Assembly (NCBI RefSeq): GCF_001701025.1 | Contig: NZ_CP016793.1 | Span: 9,300,001-9,364,000 of the forward strand | Length of the DNA: 64,000 bases | Direction: 5' to 3' | DNA from: Lentzea guizhouensis | GTDB taxonomy: Bacteria; Actinomycetota; Actinomycetes; Mycobacteriales; Pseudonocardiaceae | In this document: one piece after another, positions 47,140-56,037 of the stretch | How positions within the stretch are numbered: the stretch's first letter is position 1 | How the letters are laid out: every line of letters starts with the position of its first letter | The notes under the pieces: generated by a model | What the model was told of the DNA's origin: nothing | Databases searched by the model: none | What the model saw: only the letters and a program-made list of their open reading frames with translations | Position numbers and translations under genes: made by a program

Positions 47140-48330
47140 TCACTCGTGGCTGGACACCGCGCCGGCACCGGCCGGCACCCGCTCGCTCGCACGACGCCGC
47201 TCCAGCCCGACCGAGACCGCGGCGACCGCCAGACCCGCGACCGCGAGCAGCGCGCCGATCCAGTTCGGGGCGGTGTAGCCGAGACCGCGTTCAATCGCCA
47301 GCCCGCCGAGCCACGCACCACCGGCGTTGCCCAGGTTGAAGGCCGCGATGTTCGCCGCCGACGCCAGCGCGGGCGCGCCCTCGGCGGTCTGCATCACCCG
47401 CATCTGCAACGGCGGCACCGTCGCGAACCCGGCCGCGCCGAACAGCACGATGGTGACCGCGGCGGCCCACTGCGAGTGCGCGGTGAACACGAACGCCGTC
47501 AGCACGGCCGCCAACGCGACGAGGATGACCATCAGGCTCTTCATCACCGACCGGTCCGCCGCCTTGCCGCCCAGCAGGTTGCCGGCGAACAGGCCGATGC
47601 CGAACAGCACCAGCAACCACGTCACGGCACCGGAGGAGAAACCGGCCACAGTCGTCATCATCGGCGCGATGTAGGTGAACGACGCGAAGACGCCCGCAAA
47701 CCCAAGCGCGGTCATCACCAGCGCGAGCCACACCTGCGGGTTGCGGAACACGGCGAGCTCACCGCGCAGATCGCGCTCCTGCGCCTGCTGCTGCGGCACC
47801 AGGAACACGATCCCGAGCAGCCCGATCACACCGAGCACGGTGACCGCCCAGAACGTCGACCGCCAGCCCAGCTCCTGACCGAGTGCGGTGCCCATCGGCA
47901 CACCCAGAACGTTCGCCACGGTCAGACCGGTGAACATCAACGCGATAGCGCTCGCCCTGCGTTGCGGTGCCACGAGGTCAGCGGCGACCACGGAACCGAC
48001 GCCGAAGAACGCGCCGTGCGCCAGCGCCGCCACCACACGGCCGCTCATCAGCACGCCGTAGGTCTCGGCGACCGCGGCGAGCAGGTTGCCCGCGATGAAC
48101 AGCACCATCAACGCCAGCAGCATCTTCTTGCGCGGCAGCCGCCCGCCCAGCACGGTCAGCAGCGGGGCGCCGACCACGACGCCGAGCGCGTAGCCGGAGA
48201 TCAGCAGACCCGCGGACGGGATGGAGACACCCAGGTCCGCCGCCACCTCGGGCAGCAGGCCCATGATGACGAACTCGGTGGTGCCGATGGCGAAAGCACT
48301 GATCGCGAGGGCGAGCAGGGCGACAGGCAT
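47140..48330 (-). CDS. MFS transporter, DHA1, second copy
   Basis: 396 residues with the same motifs as its neighbour ('FAIGTTEFVIMGLLPEVAADLG', 'GAPLLTVLGGRLPRKK', 'SGRVVAALAHGAFFGVGSVVAADLVAP'), which helps to define the pair as paralogues. Likely efflux of drugs or metabolites. A Lys/Arg-rich end and 12 helices are normal for the family. Confidence 0.9.
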   Translation of the reverse strand: MPVALLALAISAFAIGTTEFVIMGLLPEVAADLGVSIPSAGLLISGYALGVVVGAPLLTVLGGRLPRKKMLLALMVLFIAGNLLAAVAETYGVLMSGRVVAALAHGAFFGVGSVVAADLVAPQRRASAIALMFTGLTVANVLGVPMGTALGQELGWRSTFWAVTVLGVIGLLGIVFLVPQQQAQERDLRGELAVFRNPQVWLALVMTALGFAGVFASFTYIAPMMTTVAGFSSGAVTWLLVLFGIGLFAGNLLGGKAADRSVMKSLMVILVALAAVLTAFVFTAHSQWAAAVTIVLFGAAGFATVPPLQMRVMQTAEGAPALASAANIAAFNLGNAGGAWLGGLAIERGLGYTAPNWIGALLAVAGLAVAAVSVGLERRRASERVPAGAGAVSSHE

Positions 48331-48427
48331 GTCACACGGTCCTTGAAGTCGTAGGTTGCCAGCGCGAGCAATAGTTGCATACGCGGGAAATTGCGGACGA
48401 CTCCTGAACCGGTGAAGCTCGTCACGC

Positions 48428-48463
48428 GACGAGGCCGGCCCCAGGGCGGGAGCCGGCCTCGTC
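48428..48463 (-). terminator. Terminator hairpin after the carbonic anhydrase gene
   Basis: Perfect 12-bp stem GACGAGGCCGGC/GCCGGCCTCGTC (48428-48439, 48452-48463), 18 bp beyond the carbonic anhydrase stop on the minus strand. No T-tract, as is common in high-GC actinomycetes. Confidence 0.7.
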
Positions 48464-48481
48464 AGCAGTGTGCGTGGTGGG

Positions 48482-49216
48482 TCAGATGCGCGGGACCTCG
48501 TTGAGCGTCCGGCCGTTCAGCGGCTGCGTCGCACGGGCGTTGCCCGCCGTGAACAGCCCCTGGAACCGGGCGATCGTGGCCGCCGACACCGTCTGCTCGG
48601 TGGTGAGGTACCACTCGACACCCTCGGTGAATGGCGCCGTGGTGAGCGAACCGGTGTAGTGCAGCGTGTGGTGGTTCGCCGGCAGCAACGAGTTCAAGTT
48701 GACCGGCGCGATGTCGACCGGCTCACCGCACTCAGGTGAGAGCTTGGCCAACACGGTGTCCACCACCGAGTGCGCACCCACGCGCAGAGGAACACCCACG
48801 ACCAGCAACTTGCCCGCGGCACTGCGGTGCACCAAGTGCATCTCCAGCGGGTAGCTGTGACCGACGAACTGGTGCTCCGACGGCGTGTGGAAGTGGAACT
48901 GCACCAGGTCGTACCGGGTGCCGGCGACGGTGACGTGGCCCGATCCGGGCTCGACCTCCGCCTCCTCTGTCTCCTCGTGGTCGCGGACTGTGCAGCCATC
49001 TGCCTTGTCCGCGTCCTTGCGGATGTACTTCAACTCCAGCGCGGAGTGCCCGTAGGTCACGTCGAGCTTGGGCGCGTGCGGGTCGAACCGGATCGCGCCG
49101 GGCGTGACGTTGACGGGACTCTGCTTCGGTGTCCCCGACTCGGCCGGGCCCGCCGCGAAGAACGACGTGGCGAGCACCAGCGGCAGAAGAGCCGGAAGGG
49201 ACCGTTTCAGGTTCAT
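48482..49216 (-). CDS. Secreted alpha-class carbonic anhydrase
   Basis: 244 residues from ATG 49216 with a signal peptide ('RSLPALLPLVLATSFFAAGPA'). The zinc ligands are in 'VQFHFHTPSEHQF' and 'MHLVHRS', the opening 'KQSPVNV' and the closing 'YTGSLTTAPFTEGVEWYL' are diagnostic of the alpha class. It hydrates CO2 outside the membrane. Alpha-class enzymes are uncommon in actinomycetes compared with the beta class, but not unknown. Single-gene unit with its own terminator. Confidence 0.94.
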   Translation of the reverse strand: MNLKRSLPALLPLVLATSFFAAGPAESGTPKQSPVNVTPGAIRFDPHAPKLDVTYGHSALELKYIRKDADKADGCTVRDHEETEEAEVEPGSGHVTVAGTRYDLVQFHFHTPSEHQFVGHSYPLEMHLVHRSAAGKLLVVGVPLRVGAHSVVDTVLAKLSPECGEPVDIAPVNLNSLLPANHHTLHYTGSLTTAPFTEGVEWYLTTEQTVSAATIARFQGLFTAGNARATQPLNGRTLNEVPRI

Positions 49217-49559
49217 CGCGCCACAATTCACCCGATCGAGTGAAATGCGGAAGTGGAGTGTGGGCGCGCTCTCATTGAGACGCATTATTCCTGGTGCAGG
49301 AATCGGACTTATCTCCCAATTCCGCACCGTAACCGCAGGTGAACCGCTTCAGAAGCGCATTTGCCACCTGTTTGCAAGAACTGCCTCAGACGCAATTTCG
49401 AGAACTCCGAAGTTCTCAATTCGGTTCGCCCGATTCGTTCCGGTTAGAGAGAATTGCCCTCATAGTGACTGTGAGCGACAACCGCGCCGTAGCACTCATT
49501 CGGCCGTGGATCGGCTGTACTGCGCACGACTCCCCGTGCGCAGTACCCCCTCAGTGCCA
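49217..49559. other. Intergenic region, 343 bp, lower GC
   Basis: No convincing gene. The base composition is visibly more AT-rich than its surroundings (for example 49240-49500). It contains the carbonic anhydrase promoter on the left and, at 49517-49546, a hairpin with a 12-bp stem that ends the small gene to the right. Remnant or imported DNA is possible. Confidence 0.5.
49517..49546 (-). terminator. Terminator hairpin
   Basis: Perfect 12-bp stem GTACTGCGCACG/CGTGCGCAGTAC (49517-49528, 49535-49546), 13 bp past the stop of the minus-strand gene that ends at 49560. Confidence 0.7.
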
Positions 49560-49901
49560 TCACCGGAACTCGTGCACCACTTCGATCTCCCCGACGATGT
49601 GCCCGTTGAACTCCTCGAGCTCCTCCGCCGGCACCCACAGCTCCAAGATCGTCCGCCCACCGGCCTGCTGCACCGGGTACCGCTCCAGGAACTCCGTCTC
49701 CACGTGGAACCGCGTCACGTACCCGACCCCGCTGTGCGGCACGTTCCACTCGCGGGCGATCTTGACCGCGTACTCCTCGTTCAACACCGGGTAGAAGATC
49801 GGCTGGTCGGGCAGTCGCGGTGGCCAGGCGCGCCAGCCGGACGCGCGGACGAGCTCCAGCTCCTCCGGCCCGGTCGGCCGCCACAGCACAGTCGTGTTCA
49901 C
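49560..49901 (-). CDS. Conserved hypothetical protein, 113 residues
   Basis: From GTG 49901. It reads 'TVLWRPTGPEELELVRASGWRAWPPRLPDQPIFYPVLNEEYA', a pattern I recall in many actinobacteria and sometimes labelled ADP-ribosylation/crystallin J1-related. The evidence for any enzymatic role is thin. It is divergent from the IclR gene across 108 bp. Confidence 0.7.
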   Translation of the reverse strand: MNTTVLWRPTGPEELELVRASGWRAWPPRLPDQPIFYPVLNEEYAVKIAREWNVPHSGVGYVTRFHVETEFLERYPVQQAGGRTILELWVPAEELEEFNGHIVGEIEVVHEFR

Positions 49902-49953
49902 AGCCGCGGACACTACCCAGCGCGCCACCGTCGGCGACAAGCGTTTTCGGCAG

Positions 49954-49967
49954 GCGGACGGATGTCC
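49954..49967. promoter_or_regulatory. Candidate IclR operator, copy 1
   Basis: CGGACG-GA-TGTCCG, a near-perfect 14-bp palindrome 43 bp before the IclR start. It has the same half-sites and spacing as copy 2 in front of the amidohydrolase gene, which suggests autoregulation. Confidence 0.6.
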
Positions 49968-50009
49968 GATATCGTAGAACGACGACCTTGGACCTGGGAG
50001 AGGTGCGCC

Positions 50010-50813
50010 ATGCCAGCCCGTCCTGACACCGGCCCCGACTTCATCGAGGCGCTCGCCCGCGGGCTCGACGTGATCCGCTCGTTCCAGCCGCTCAAGCCGG
50101 TCATGACGCTCAGCGAGGTGGCCGCGGCCGCGAGTCTCGCGCGGCCCACGGCGCGGCGGATCCTGCTCACCCTGGTCGAGCTCGGGTACGCGCGGCAGAG
50201 CGACGGCGGGTTCGCGCTCACGCCCAAGGTGCTGGAGCTCGGTGTCACCTACGTGCGGTCGATGGGGCTGTGGGACGTGGCCCGCCCGCACATGGAACGG
50301 CTCGTGAGCCGCACCGGCGAGTCGTGCTCCATCGCGCAGCTCGACGGGTCGGACATCGTCTACGTGGCACGGGTGGCGGTGCCGAAGATCGTCACGCTGT
50401 CGGTGCAGATCGGGACGCGGTTCCCGGCGCTGCCCACGTCGCTCGGCAAGGTGCAGCTCGCCGCGCTCGACCCGCAGGAGCTGGAAGCCGTGCTCGCGCA
50501 GCCGACCCGGTCGGGGCTCACCGCGCGCTGGCAGCCGGACCGGGCCGAGCGCGATGCCGAGCTGCGGGACGTGCGGGCGCGCGGGTGGGCGCTGACCGAC
50601 GAGCAGCTGGCGCCGGGGATCCGGTCGGTCGCGGCGCCGTTGCGGGACGGGGACGGCAAGGTCGTCGCCGGCCTCAACGTCAACTGCCACGCGGCCGAGA
50701 CGTCGCTGCAGCACATGCTCGACCACCACCTGCCGTTGCTGTTGCAGACCGCGGGTGACATCAGCGCGGACTTCGCGCGGCTCGGCACCGTGCCGCACGT
50801 CGTCGTCGCCTGA
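50010..50813 (+). CDS. IclR-family transcriptional regulator (PcaR/PobR-like)
   Basis: 267 residues from ATG 50010 with GGGAGAGG upstream. The winged helix is 'VMTLSEVAAAASLARPTARRILLTLVELGYA'; the effector domain contains 'SCSIAQLDGSDIVYVARV' and 'LPTSLGKVQLAAL' (a GR-type ligand pocket) and 'APLRDGDGKVVAGLNVNCHA'. It matches beta-ketoadipate-type regulators best. Upstream of, and same strand as, the catabolic genes; shares the 14-bp palindrome with their promoter. Confidence 0.93.
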   Translation: MPARPDTGPDFIEALARGLDVIRSFQPLKPVMTLSEVAAAASLARPTARRILLTLVELGYARQSDGGFALTPKVLELGVTYVRSMGLWDVARPHMERLVSRTGESCSIAQLDGSDIVYVARVAVPKIVTLSVQIGTRFPALPTSLGKVQLAALDPQELEAVLAQPTRSGLTARWQPDRAERDAELRDVRARGWALTDEQLAPGIRSVAAPLRDGDGKVVAGLNVNCHAAETSLQHMLDHHLPLLLQTAGDISADFARLGTVPHVVVA

Positions 50814-50852
50814 GGGGCTTGACGCGGTGCCGCGCGAAGGTTGACGATTCAA

Positions 50853-50866
50853 CGGACAGTTGTCCG
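50853..50866. promoter_or_regulatory. Candidate IclR operator, copy 2
   Basis: CGGACA-GT-TGTCCG, perfect 14-bp palindrome 23 bp before the amidohydrolase ATG, where an activator or repressor would act on the catabolic operon. Confidence 0.65.
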
Positions 50867-50889
50867 CATGCCGGTCGAGGAGGCCCGTC

Positions 50890-52320
50890 ATGGTCGGCGA
50901 AAGACGTCCTGTTGTCCTGCGGAACGGCACGGTGCTCACGATCGACGGTCACCGCCGGGTGCTCGTCGACCACGACGTGCTGGTGGTCGGCGACAAGATC
51001 GCCGCGATCGGGCCGCGGCTGGAGGTGCCACCGGGCACCGAGGAGGTCGACGCCTCGCACGGCATCGTCATGCCCGGCATGATCGACACCCACCGGCACC
51101 TCTGGCAGACCGCGATGCGCGGCTACGGCGCCGACTGGACGCTCACCCAGTACTTCGTCTGGTACTACCTGGAGTGGGGCAAGGTCTTCCGGCCGCAGGA
51201 CGTCCACGCCGGCAACCTGCTCGGCGCGGCCGAGGCGCTCGACGCCGGTGTCACCACGACCGTCGACTGGTCGCACGGGCTGCAGACCGTCGACCACGCC
51301 GACGCGGCCGTGGACGCGTTCGAGCAGGTGCCCGGCCGGTTCGTGCTGGCGTACGGCAACATCCAGGACAGCCCCGCCTCCTGGACCGCCAAGCCGGAGT
51401 TCCGCGACTTCGTGCACCGCCGCATCACCGGCGACGACATGCTGGGCTTCCAGCTCGCGTTCGACGTCACCGGCGACCCCGAGTTCCCGGAGAAGCCCGC
51501 GTTCGAGGTGGCGCGTGAGCTCGGTGTGCCCGTGACGACGCATGCCGGCGTGTGGGGTGCGACGAACGATGACGGCATCAGGCTGATGTACGACAACGGC
51601 TTCATGACGCCGCAGTCGATCTATGTGCACGCGGCTACGTTGTCCGCGGACTCCTACCACCGCATCGCGGCCACCGGCGGGTCGATCTCCGTGTCGACCG
51701 AGAGCGAGCAGAGCGCGGGTCAGGGTTACCCGCCCACCTGGGCGATCCGCGCGCACGGCATCCCGGTGTCGCTGTCCATGGACACGTCGGTGTGGTGGAG
51801 CGGCGACCTGTTCTCCGCGATGCGCACGACGTTGGGTGCCGACCGCGCGAGGGAACACATGGCCGCGCACGCGAAGAACGACACCGTCACGCACTCGTCG
51901 CTACGAGCTGAGCACGTCGTCGAGTGGGCGACCATGGGCGGAGCGCGAGCGTTGGGGCGTAACGACCTCGGCAGCATCGAAGTCGGCAAGAAGGCCGACA
52001 TCGTGCTGCTGCGCAACGAACACTCCCCCGCCATGTTCCCGATCCTGAACCCGTACGGGCACGTGGCGTTCCAGGCGCAACGGTCCGATGTGGACACCGT
52101 GATCGTCGACGGCCGGATCGTGAAGCGCGACCACCGGCTCGTCGGTGTGGACCTGACCGCCATCCGCGGCCAGGTCGAGCAGACCGTCGAGCACCTCAGG
52201 ACCACCATGGGCGAGGAGGCGTGGGAGAAGGGCATGAACCCGGACATCCCCACCGCGAAGGTGCTGGACAACCCCTACACCTACACCGAGTACCGCGGCG
52301 ACACGAGGACGTCCGTCTGA
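50890..52320 (+). CDS. Amidohydrolase of the chlorohydrolase/deaminase type (TrzN/AtzA-like)
   Basis: 476 residues from ATG 50890. Metal ligands are visible: 'DTHRHLWQT' (HxH), 'VTTHAGV' (His), 'YVHAATL' (His) and 'SLSMDTSVWW' (Asp). The late 'LGSIEVGKKADIVLLR' is typical. Such enzymes remove chloride or amino groups from N-heterocycles (atrazine, cytosine, guanine, melamine). In this operon it should act before ring cleavage, on an amino- or halo-substituted ring compound. The next gene starts in its stop codon (TGATG). Confidence 0.9.
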   Translation: MVGERRPVVLRNGTVLTIDGHRRVLVDHDVLVVGDKIAAIGPRLEVPPGTEEVDASHGIVMPGMIDTHRHLWQTAMRGYGADWTLTQYFVWYYLEWGKVFRPQDVHAGNLLGAAEALDAGVTTTVDWSHGLQTVDHADAAVDAFEQVPGRFVLAYGNIQDSPASWTAKPEFRDFVHRRITGDDMLGFQLAFDVTGDPEFPEKPAFEVARELGVPVTTHAGVWGATNDDGIRLMYDNGFMTPQSIYVHAATLSADSYHRIAATGGSISVSTESEQSAGQGYPPTWAIRAHGIPVSLSMDTSVWWSGDLFSAMRTTLGADRAREHMAAHAKNDTVTHSSLRAEHVVEWATMGGARALGRNDLGSIEVGKKADIVLLRNEHSPAMFPILNPYGHVAFQAQRSDVDTVIVDGRIVKRDHRLVGVDLTAIRGQVEQTVEHLRTTMGEEAWEKGMNPDIPTAKVLDNPYTYTEYRGDTRTSV

Positions 52321-53447
52321 TGGGTGCGTTGGACGGCTTGCTCGTCGCCGACTTCTCCCGCGTGCTCGCCGGCCCGTACGCCACGATGCTGCTGGCCGAC
52401 ATGGGCGCGTCCGTGGTCAAGGTCGAAGGCCCGCAGGGAGACGAGACGCGCACGTGGGTGCCGCCCGTGCGCGAGGACGTGTCGACCTACTACCTCGGCA
52501 TCAACCGCGGCAAGCGGTCGATCGCGCTGGACCTGCGCGACCCGGACGACGCCGCGCTGGGCCGCGAGCTGGCCAGGCGCGCGGACGTGGTGATCGAGAA
52601 CTTCAAGCCGGGCGGTCTCGCGAAGTACGGCCTGGACCACGCGAGCGTCAGCGCGACCAACCCGCGGGTGGTGTACGCGTCGATCACCGGGTTCGGCTCG
52701 GGGGCGGGCAGGCACGTCCCCGGCTACGACCTGATGGTGCAGGCGATCTCCGGGTTGATGAGCCTCACCGGCGACCCGGACGGGCCGCCCTACCGCGCCG
52801 GGATCTCGGTGTTCGACGTGATGGCGGGCAACCACGCGGTGATCGGGATCCTGGCGGCGCTGCGGCACCGCGACGCGACCGGGCAGGGCCAGCTGGTCGA
52901 GGTGAACCTGCTGTCCTCGGCGCTGACGGGTCTGGTGAACCACAGCTCGGCGTACGTGGCCGGGGACGTCGTGCCGTTCCGGATGGGCAACGCGCACCCC
53001 AGCGTGTTCCCGTACGAGCCGCTGCCCACGGCCGACAACGACCTGATCGTCGCCGCCGCCAACGACGGCCAGTTCCGCAAGCTGTGCGAGGTGCTGGGGC
53101 TGCCCGAGGTGCCGGACGACCCGCGGTTCGCGCGCAACGCCGACCGCACCCGCAACCGCGAGGAGCTGCGGCCGCTGCTGCTGGAACGGCTGCGCACGCG
53201 TGGTGCGGTGGAGTGGTTCGACCTGCTCGTCGCGGCCGGGGTGCCGTGCGGGCCCATCAACACCATCGACGGCGGGTTCGCGATGGCCAAGCGGTTCGGG
53301 CTCGACCCGGTCGTGGTGGTCGGGGACGTGCCCACGACCCGGCACCCGATCCGGTTCTCCGAGACACCGGCGGTGTACGAGCTGCCGCCGCCGCGGCTGG
53401 ACGAGCACGGCGCGGAGCTGCGCGCGTGGCTGGAGGAGGAGCAGTGA
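52320..53447 (+). CDS. Class III (CaiB/BaiF) CoA-transferase
   Basis: 375 residues. 'LLVADFSRVLAGPYATMLLADMGASVVKVEGP' is the CaiB N-terminus and the catalytic Asp is in 'HVPGYDLMVQAISGLM'. It moves CoA between carboxylic acids. A coupled ATGA/GTGA arrangement on both sides places it firmly between the amidohydrolase and the citryl-CoA-lyase-like gene, so it probably activates the acid that the latter cleaves. Confidence 0.93.
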   Translation: MGALDGLLVADFSRVLAGPYATMLLADMGASVVKVEGPQGDETRTWVPPVREDVSTYYLGINRGKRSIALDLRDPDDAALGRELARRADVVIENFKPGGLAKYGLDHASVSATNPRVVYASITGFGSGAGRHVPGYDLMVQAISGLMSLTGDPDGPPYRAGISVFDVMAGNHAVIGILAALRHRDATGQGQLVEVNLLSSALTGLVNHSSAYVAGDVVPFRMGNAHPSVFPYEPLPTADNDLIVAAANDGQFRKLCEVLGLPEVPDDPRFARNADRTRNREELRPLLLERLRTRGAVEWFDLLVAAGVPCGPINTIDGGFAMAKRFGLDPVVVVGDVPTTRHPIRFSETPAVYELPPPRLDEHGAELRAWLEEEQ

Positions 53448-54235
53448 CGGCCGACCCGCAGCCGGGCGTGGCGACCTACGAGACCGCGCTCGGCGCGTCG
53501 ACCCCCGACACGATCACGTTGCTGGGCACCGATCTCGCCCGGGACGTGATGGGCACCGTCGGGTTCGGCGAGCTGGCGTTCTGGCTCGCCACCCAGCGCC
53601 GGCCGAGCCCCGGCGAGACGCGGTTGTTCGAGGCGGTGCTCGCGGCGCTGGCCGACCACGGGTTCACGCCGACCGCGATCGTCAGCCGGCTGACGTTCCT
53701 CTCCGCACCGGACTCCGTGCAGGGCGCGCTCGCGGCCGGGCTGCTCGGCGGCGGGTCGCGGTTCCTCGGCGTCACCGAGGACTGCGGCCGGTTCCTCAAC
53801 GCCGTCATCAGCACTCACCCCGAGCCGGACGACTGGGACGCGCTGGCGTTGGAAACCGTTCGTGCACAAGGCAAGGCACGCATTCCCGGTCTCGGCCACC
53901 ACGTGCACAAGAACGGCGACCCGCGCACTCCCCGGCTGTTCCAGATCGCCGAGGAGGAAGGCCTCGTCGGGCCGCATCTGCAGCTCTTCGCCGCGATCGG
54001 CCGCGCGCACCCGCAGGTGCTCGGCAAGACCCTGCCGCTCAACGGCGCGGGCACGTGCGGTGCGGTGCTCGCCGACCTCGGCCTGCCGCTGGAGCTGCTG
54101 CGCGGCTTCGCCCTGCTCGCCCGCACCGCCGGGTTGATCGGCCAGCTCGCCGAGGAGCTGCGCAACCCGGTCGCCAACGACATCTTCCTGTCCGTCGACA
54201 CGAACACCAGGTCCGTCGCGCCTTCCCAGGAGTGA
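53444..54235 (+). CDS. Citrate synthase-like protein, citryl-CoA lyase type
   Basis: 263 residues from GTG 53444, GTGA-overlapping. It is the short form of the citrate synthase fold, with 'IPGLGHHVHKNGDPRTPRL' (the active His and the acyl-CoA-binding DPR) and 'LPLNGAGTCGAVLADLGLP' near the C-terminus. Short members without the N-terminal domain usually act as lyases (citryl-CoA lyase) rather than synthases. Its substrate could be a citryl-, citramalyl- or related CoA ester made by the neighbouring transferase. Confidence 0.85.
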   Translation: MTADPQPGVATYETALGASTPDTITLLGTDLARDVMGTVGFGELAFWLATQRRPSPGETRLFEAVLAALADHGFTPTAIVSRLTFLSAPDSVQGALAAGLLGGGSRFLGVTEDCGRFLNAVISTHPEPDDWDALALETVRAQGKARIPGLGHHVHKNGDPRTPRLFQIAEEEGLVGPHLQLFAAIGRAHPQVLGKTLPLNGAGTCGAVLADLGLPLELLRGFALLARTAGLIGQLAEELRNPVANDIFLSVDTNTRSVAPSQE

Positions 54236-54238
54236 GCA

Positions 54239-55105
54239 ATGCAGCTCGTCACCGAGGACAACATCACCGAGCTCGCGCAGCGGCGCTGGGCCACGGCGAA
54301 GGATCCGCGCACTGCGCAGCTGATGACCGCGCTGGTCCGCCACCTGCACGACTTCGCCCGCGAGGTCCGGCTCACCGAGGACGAGTGGATGGCCGCCGTC
54401 CAGTGGCTCACCGCGACCGGGCAGATCAGCGACGCCAAGCGCGAGGAGTTCATCCTGGCCTCCGACGTGCTCGGGCTGAGCATGCTCGTGGTGCAGATGA
54501 ACCACCGGTTCTCCCCCGGTGCCACCCCGGCGACCGTGCTGGGCCCGTTCCACATCGACGGCTCCCCCGAGCTCGGCTTCGGCGGCGACATGTCCGACGA
54601 CGTGGCCGGAACCCCGTTGTACCTCACCGGGACCGTGCGCTCCCTGGACGGCACGCCGGTGTCCGGTGCCGTGCTGGACGTGTGGCAGGCCGACGCCGAG
54701 GGCGCCTACGAGGCCCAGCTCGACGTCGACGAGGCCAGGCTGCGCGCCAAGTACCGGGCGCGCGAGGACGGCACGTACTGCGTGCGCACGATCACGCCGA
54801 AGGGCTACTCGATCCCGATGGACGGCCCGGTCGGCGCGTTGGTCGAGCAGACAGAGATCAGCCACTTCCGCCCGGCGCACGTGCACTTCCTGCTCACCGC
54901 CGACGGGTTCGAGCCGCTGATCACGCACCTGTTCGAGGAGGGCGCCGAGTACCTCGACAGCGACGTCGTCTTCGGCACCAAGCAGGAGCTGGTGGTCAGG
55001 TTCGAGGCCCGCGAGCCCGGTCCGACCCCCGACGGCGGCACGTCGGCCGTGCCGTGGGTGCGGGCGCAGTTCGACTTCGTGCTGCAGCCGTGCACGCCGC
55101 ACTGA
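54239..55105 (+). CDS. Intradiol ring-cleavage dioxygenase (catechol/hydroxyquinol 1,2-type)
   Basis: 288 residues. A helical N-terminal dioxygenase_N domain (1-~100) is followed by the beta-sandwich with candidate Fe(III) ligands: Tyr in 'AEGAYEAQ', Tyr in 'DGTYCVRTITPKGY', and both His in 'PAHVHFLL'. The protein opens ortho (intradiol) the ring of catechol, hydroxyquinol or a derivative. Length and N-terminus favour the hydroxyquinol/catechol group over protocatechuate. 3 bp after the lyase gene. Confidence 0.92.
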   Translation: MQLVTEDNITELAQRRWATAKDPRTAQLMTALVRHLHDFAREVRLTEDEWMAAVQWLTATGQISDAKREEFILASDVLGLSMLVVQMNHRFSPGATPATVLGPFHIDGSPELGFGGDMSDDVAGTPLYLTGTVRSLDGTPVSGAVLDVWQADAEGAYEAQLDVDEARLRAKYRAREDGTYCVRTITPKGYSIPMDGPVGALVEQTEISHFRPAHVHFLLTADGFEPLITHLFEEGAEYLDSDVVFGTKQELVVRFEAREPGPTPDGGTSAVPWVRAQFDFVLQPCTPH

Positions 55106-56037
55106 TCGTTCGTCCCGGTCAGCCACCGTCGCTCGCTGACCGGGGCGAGCCCGTCGCGCGTCCCGGCGAGGTGCTCGTGGAGGTCCTCGCCGCCCCGCTC
55201 ACCCCGCTCGACCTGCTGTGCTGGGGCGGGACCTCGTACTTCGGCGTCCCCGAGGTGCCGTACGTGCCCGGCGTGCAGGGAGTCGGCACGGTCGGCGGCC
55301 GCGCGGTGTGGTTCCCGACGACCGCGGGCATGGCGCCAGGCGATGGCAGCATGGCCGCAAAGGCCCTGGTGCACGAGGAAGATCTCGTCTTCCTGCCCGA
55401 CAACACCAACCCCGTCGCACTGGCCGCGCTCGGGTTGTCCGCCGTCGCCGCGCACATGGCCCTGACCTGGCGCGGCTCGCTGGCGGCCGGGGAGAGTGTG
55501 ATCGTGCTGGGCACCGGAGCCGTCGGCCAGGCCGCTGTCCAGCTCGCGCGCATCGCGGGTGCCTCCCGCGTGGTGGGTGCCGCCCGGTCCGCTCAAGGCT
55601 GTGACCGGGCGCTGGCCGCCGGTGCCGACGACGTGGTGTTGTTGGCCAGCAACGACTTCGCGTCGCTGGCCGCACGGTTCACCGCCGCCGCGCCGGACGC
55701 CGACCTGCTGCTCGACCCGCTCTTCGGTGTCCCCGCCGCCGCGGCCGCACAGGCGTTGCGACCGGGTGGCCGGTGGGTCAACCTCGGCGGGTCGGCCGGT
55801 GAGACGAGCCCGATCACCTCGTCCGCACTGCGCGGGCGTTCGCTGCGGTTGTCCGGCTACACCAACAACGAGCTCACGCGCCGGCAACGGGCCGACGCCA
55901 TCTCGGCCGTCGCACGGTGGGCGGCACGGGGCCTGCTCGCGGTCGACCACGAGACGGTGCCGCTCGCCGACGTGGCCGGCGCCTGGCAGCGGCAGGCAGA
56001 GGGGAGCACGCGCGGACGGATCGTGCTGGTGCCCTAA
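55090..56037 (+). CDS. Zinc-free medium-chain dehydrogenase, quinone oxidoreductase-like
   Basis: 315 residues from GTG 55090, overlapping the dioxygenase by 16 bp. 'YVPGVQGVGTVGG' and 'VIVLGTGAVGQAAVQLARIAGASRV' (NADPH site) identify the medium-chain family; the structural-zinc Cys cluster is absent. Likely reduces an enone, quinone or maleylacetate-type intermediate made by the ring-cleavage pathway. Ends 4 bp into the opposing epimerase gene. Confidence 0.85.
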   Translation: MHAALIVRPGQPPSLADRGEPVARPGEVLVEVLAAPLTPLDLLCWGGTSYFGVPEVPYVPGVQGVGTVGGRAVWFPTTAGMAPGDGSMAAKALVHEEDLVFLPDNTNPVALAALGLSAVAAHMALTWRGSLAAGESVIVLGTGAVGQAAVQLARIAGASRVVGAARSAQGCDRALAAGADDVVLLASNDFASLAARFTAAAPDADLLLDPLFGVPAAAAAQALRPGGRWVNLGGSAGETSPITSSALRGRSLRLSGYTNNELTRRQRADAISAVARWAARGLLAVDHETVPLADVAGAWQRQAEGSTRGRIVLVP

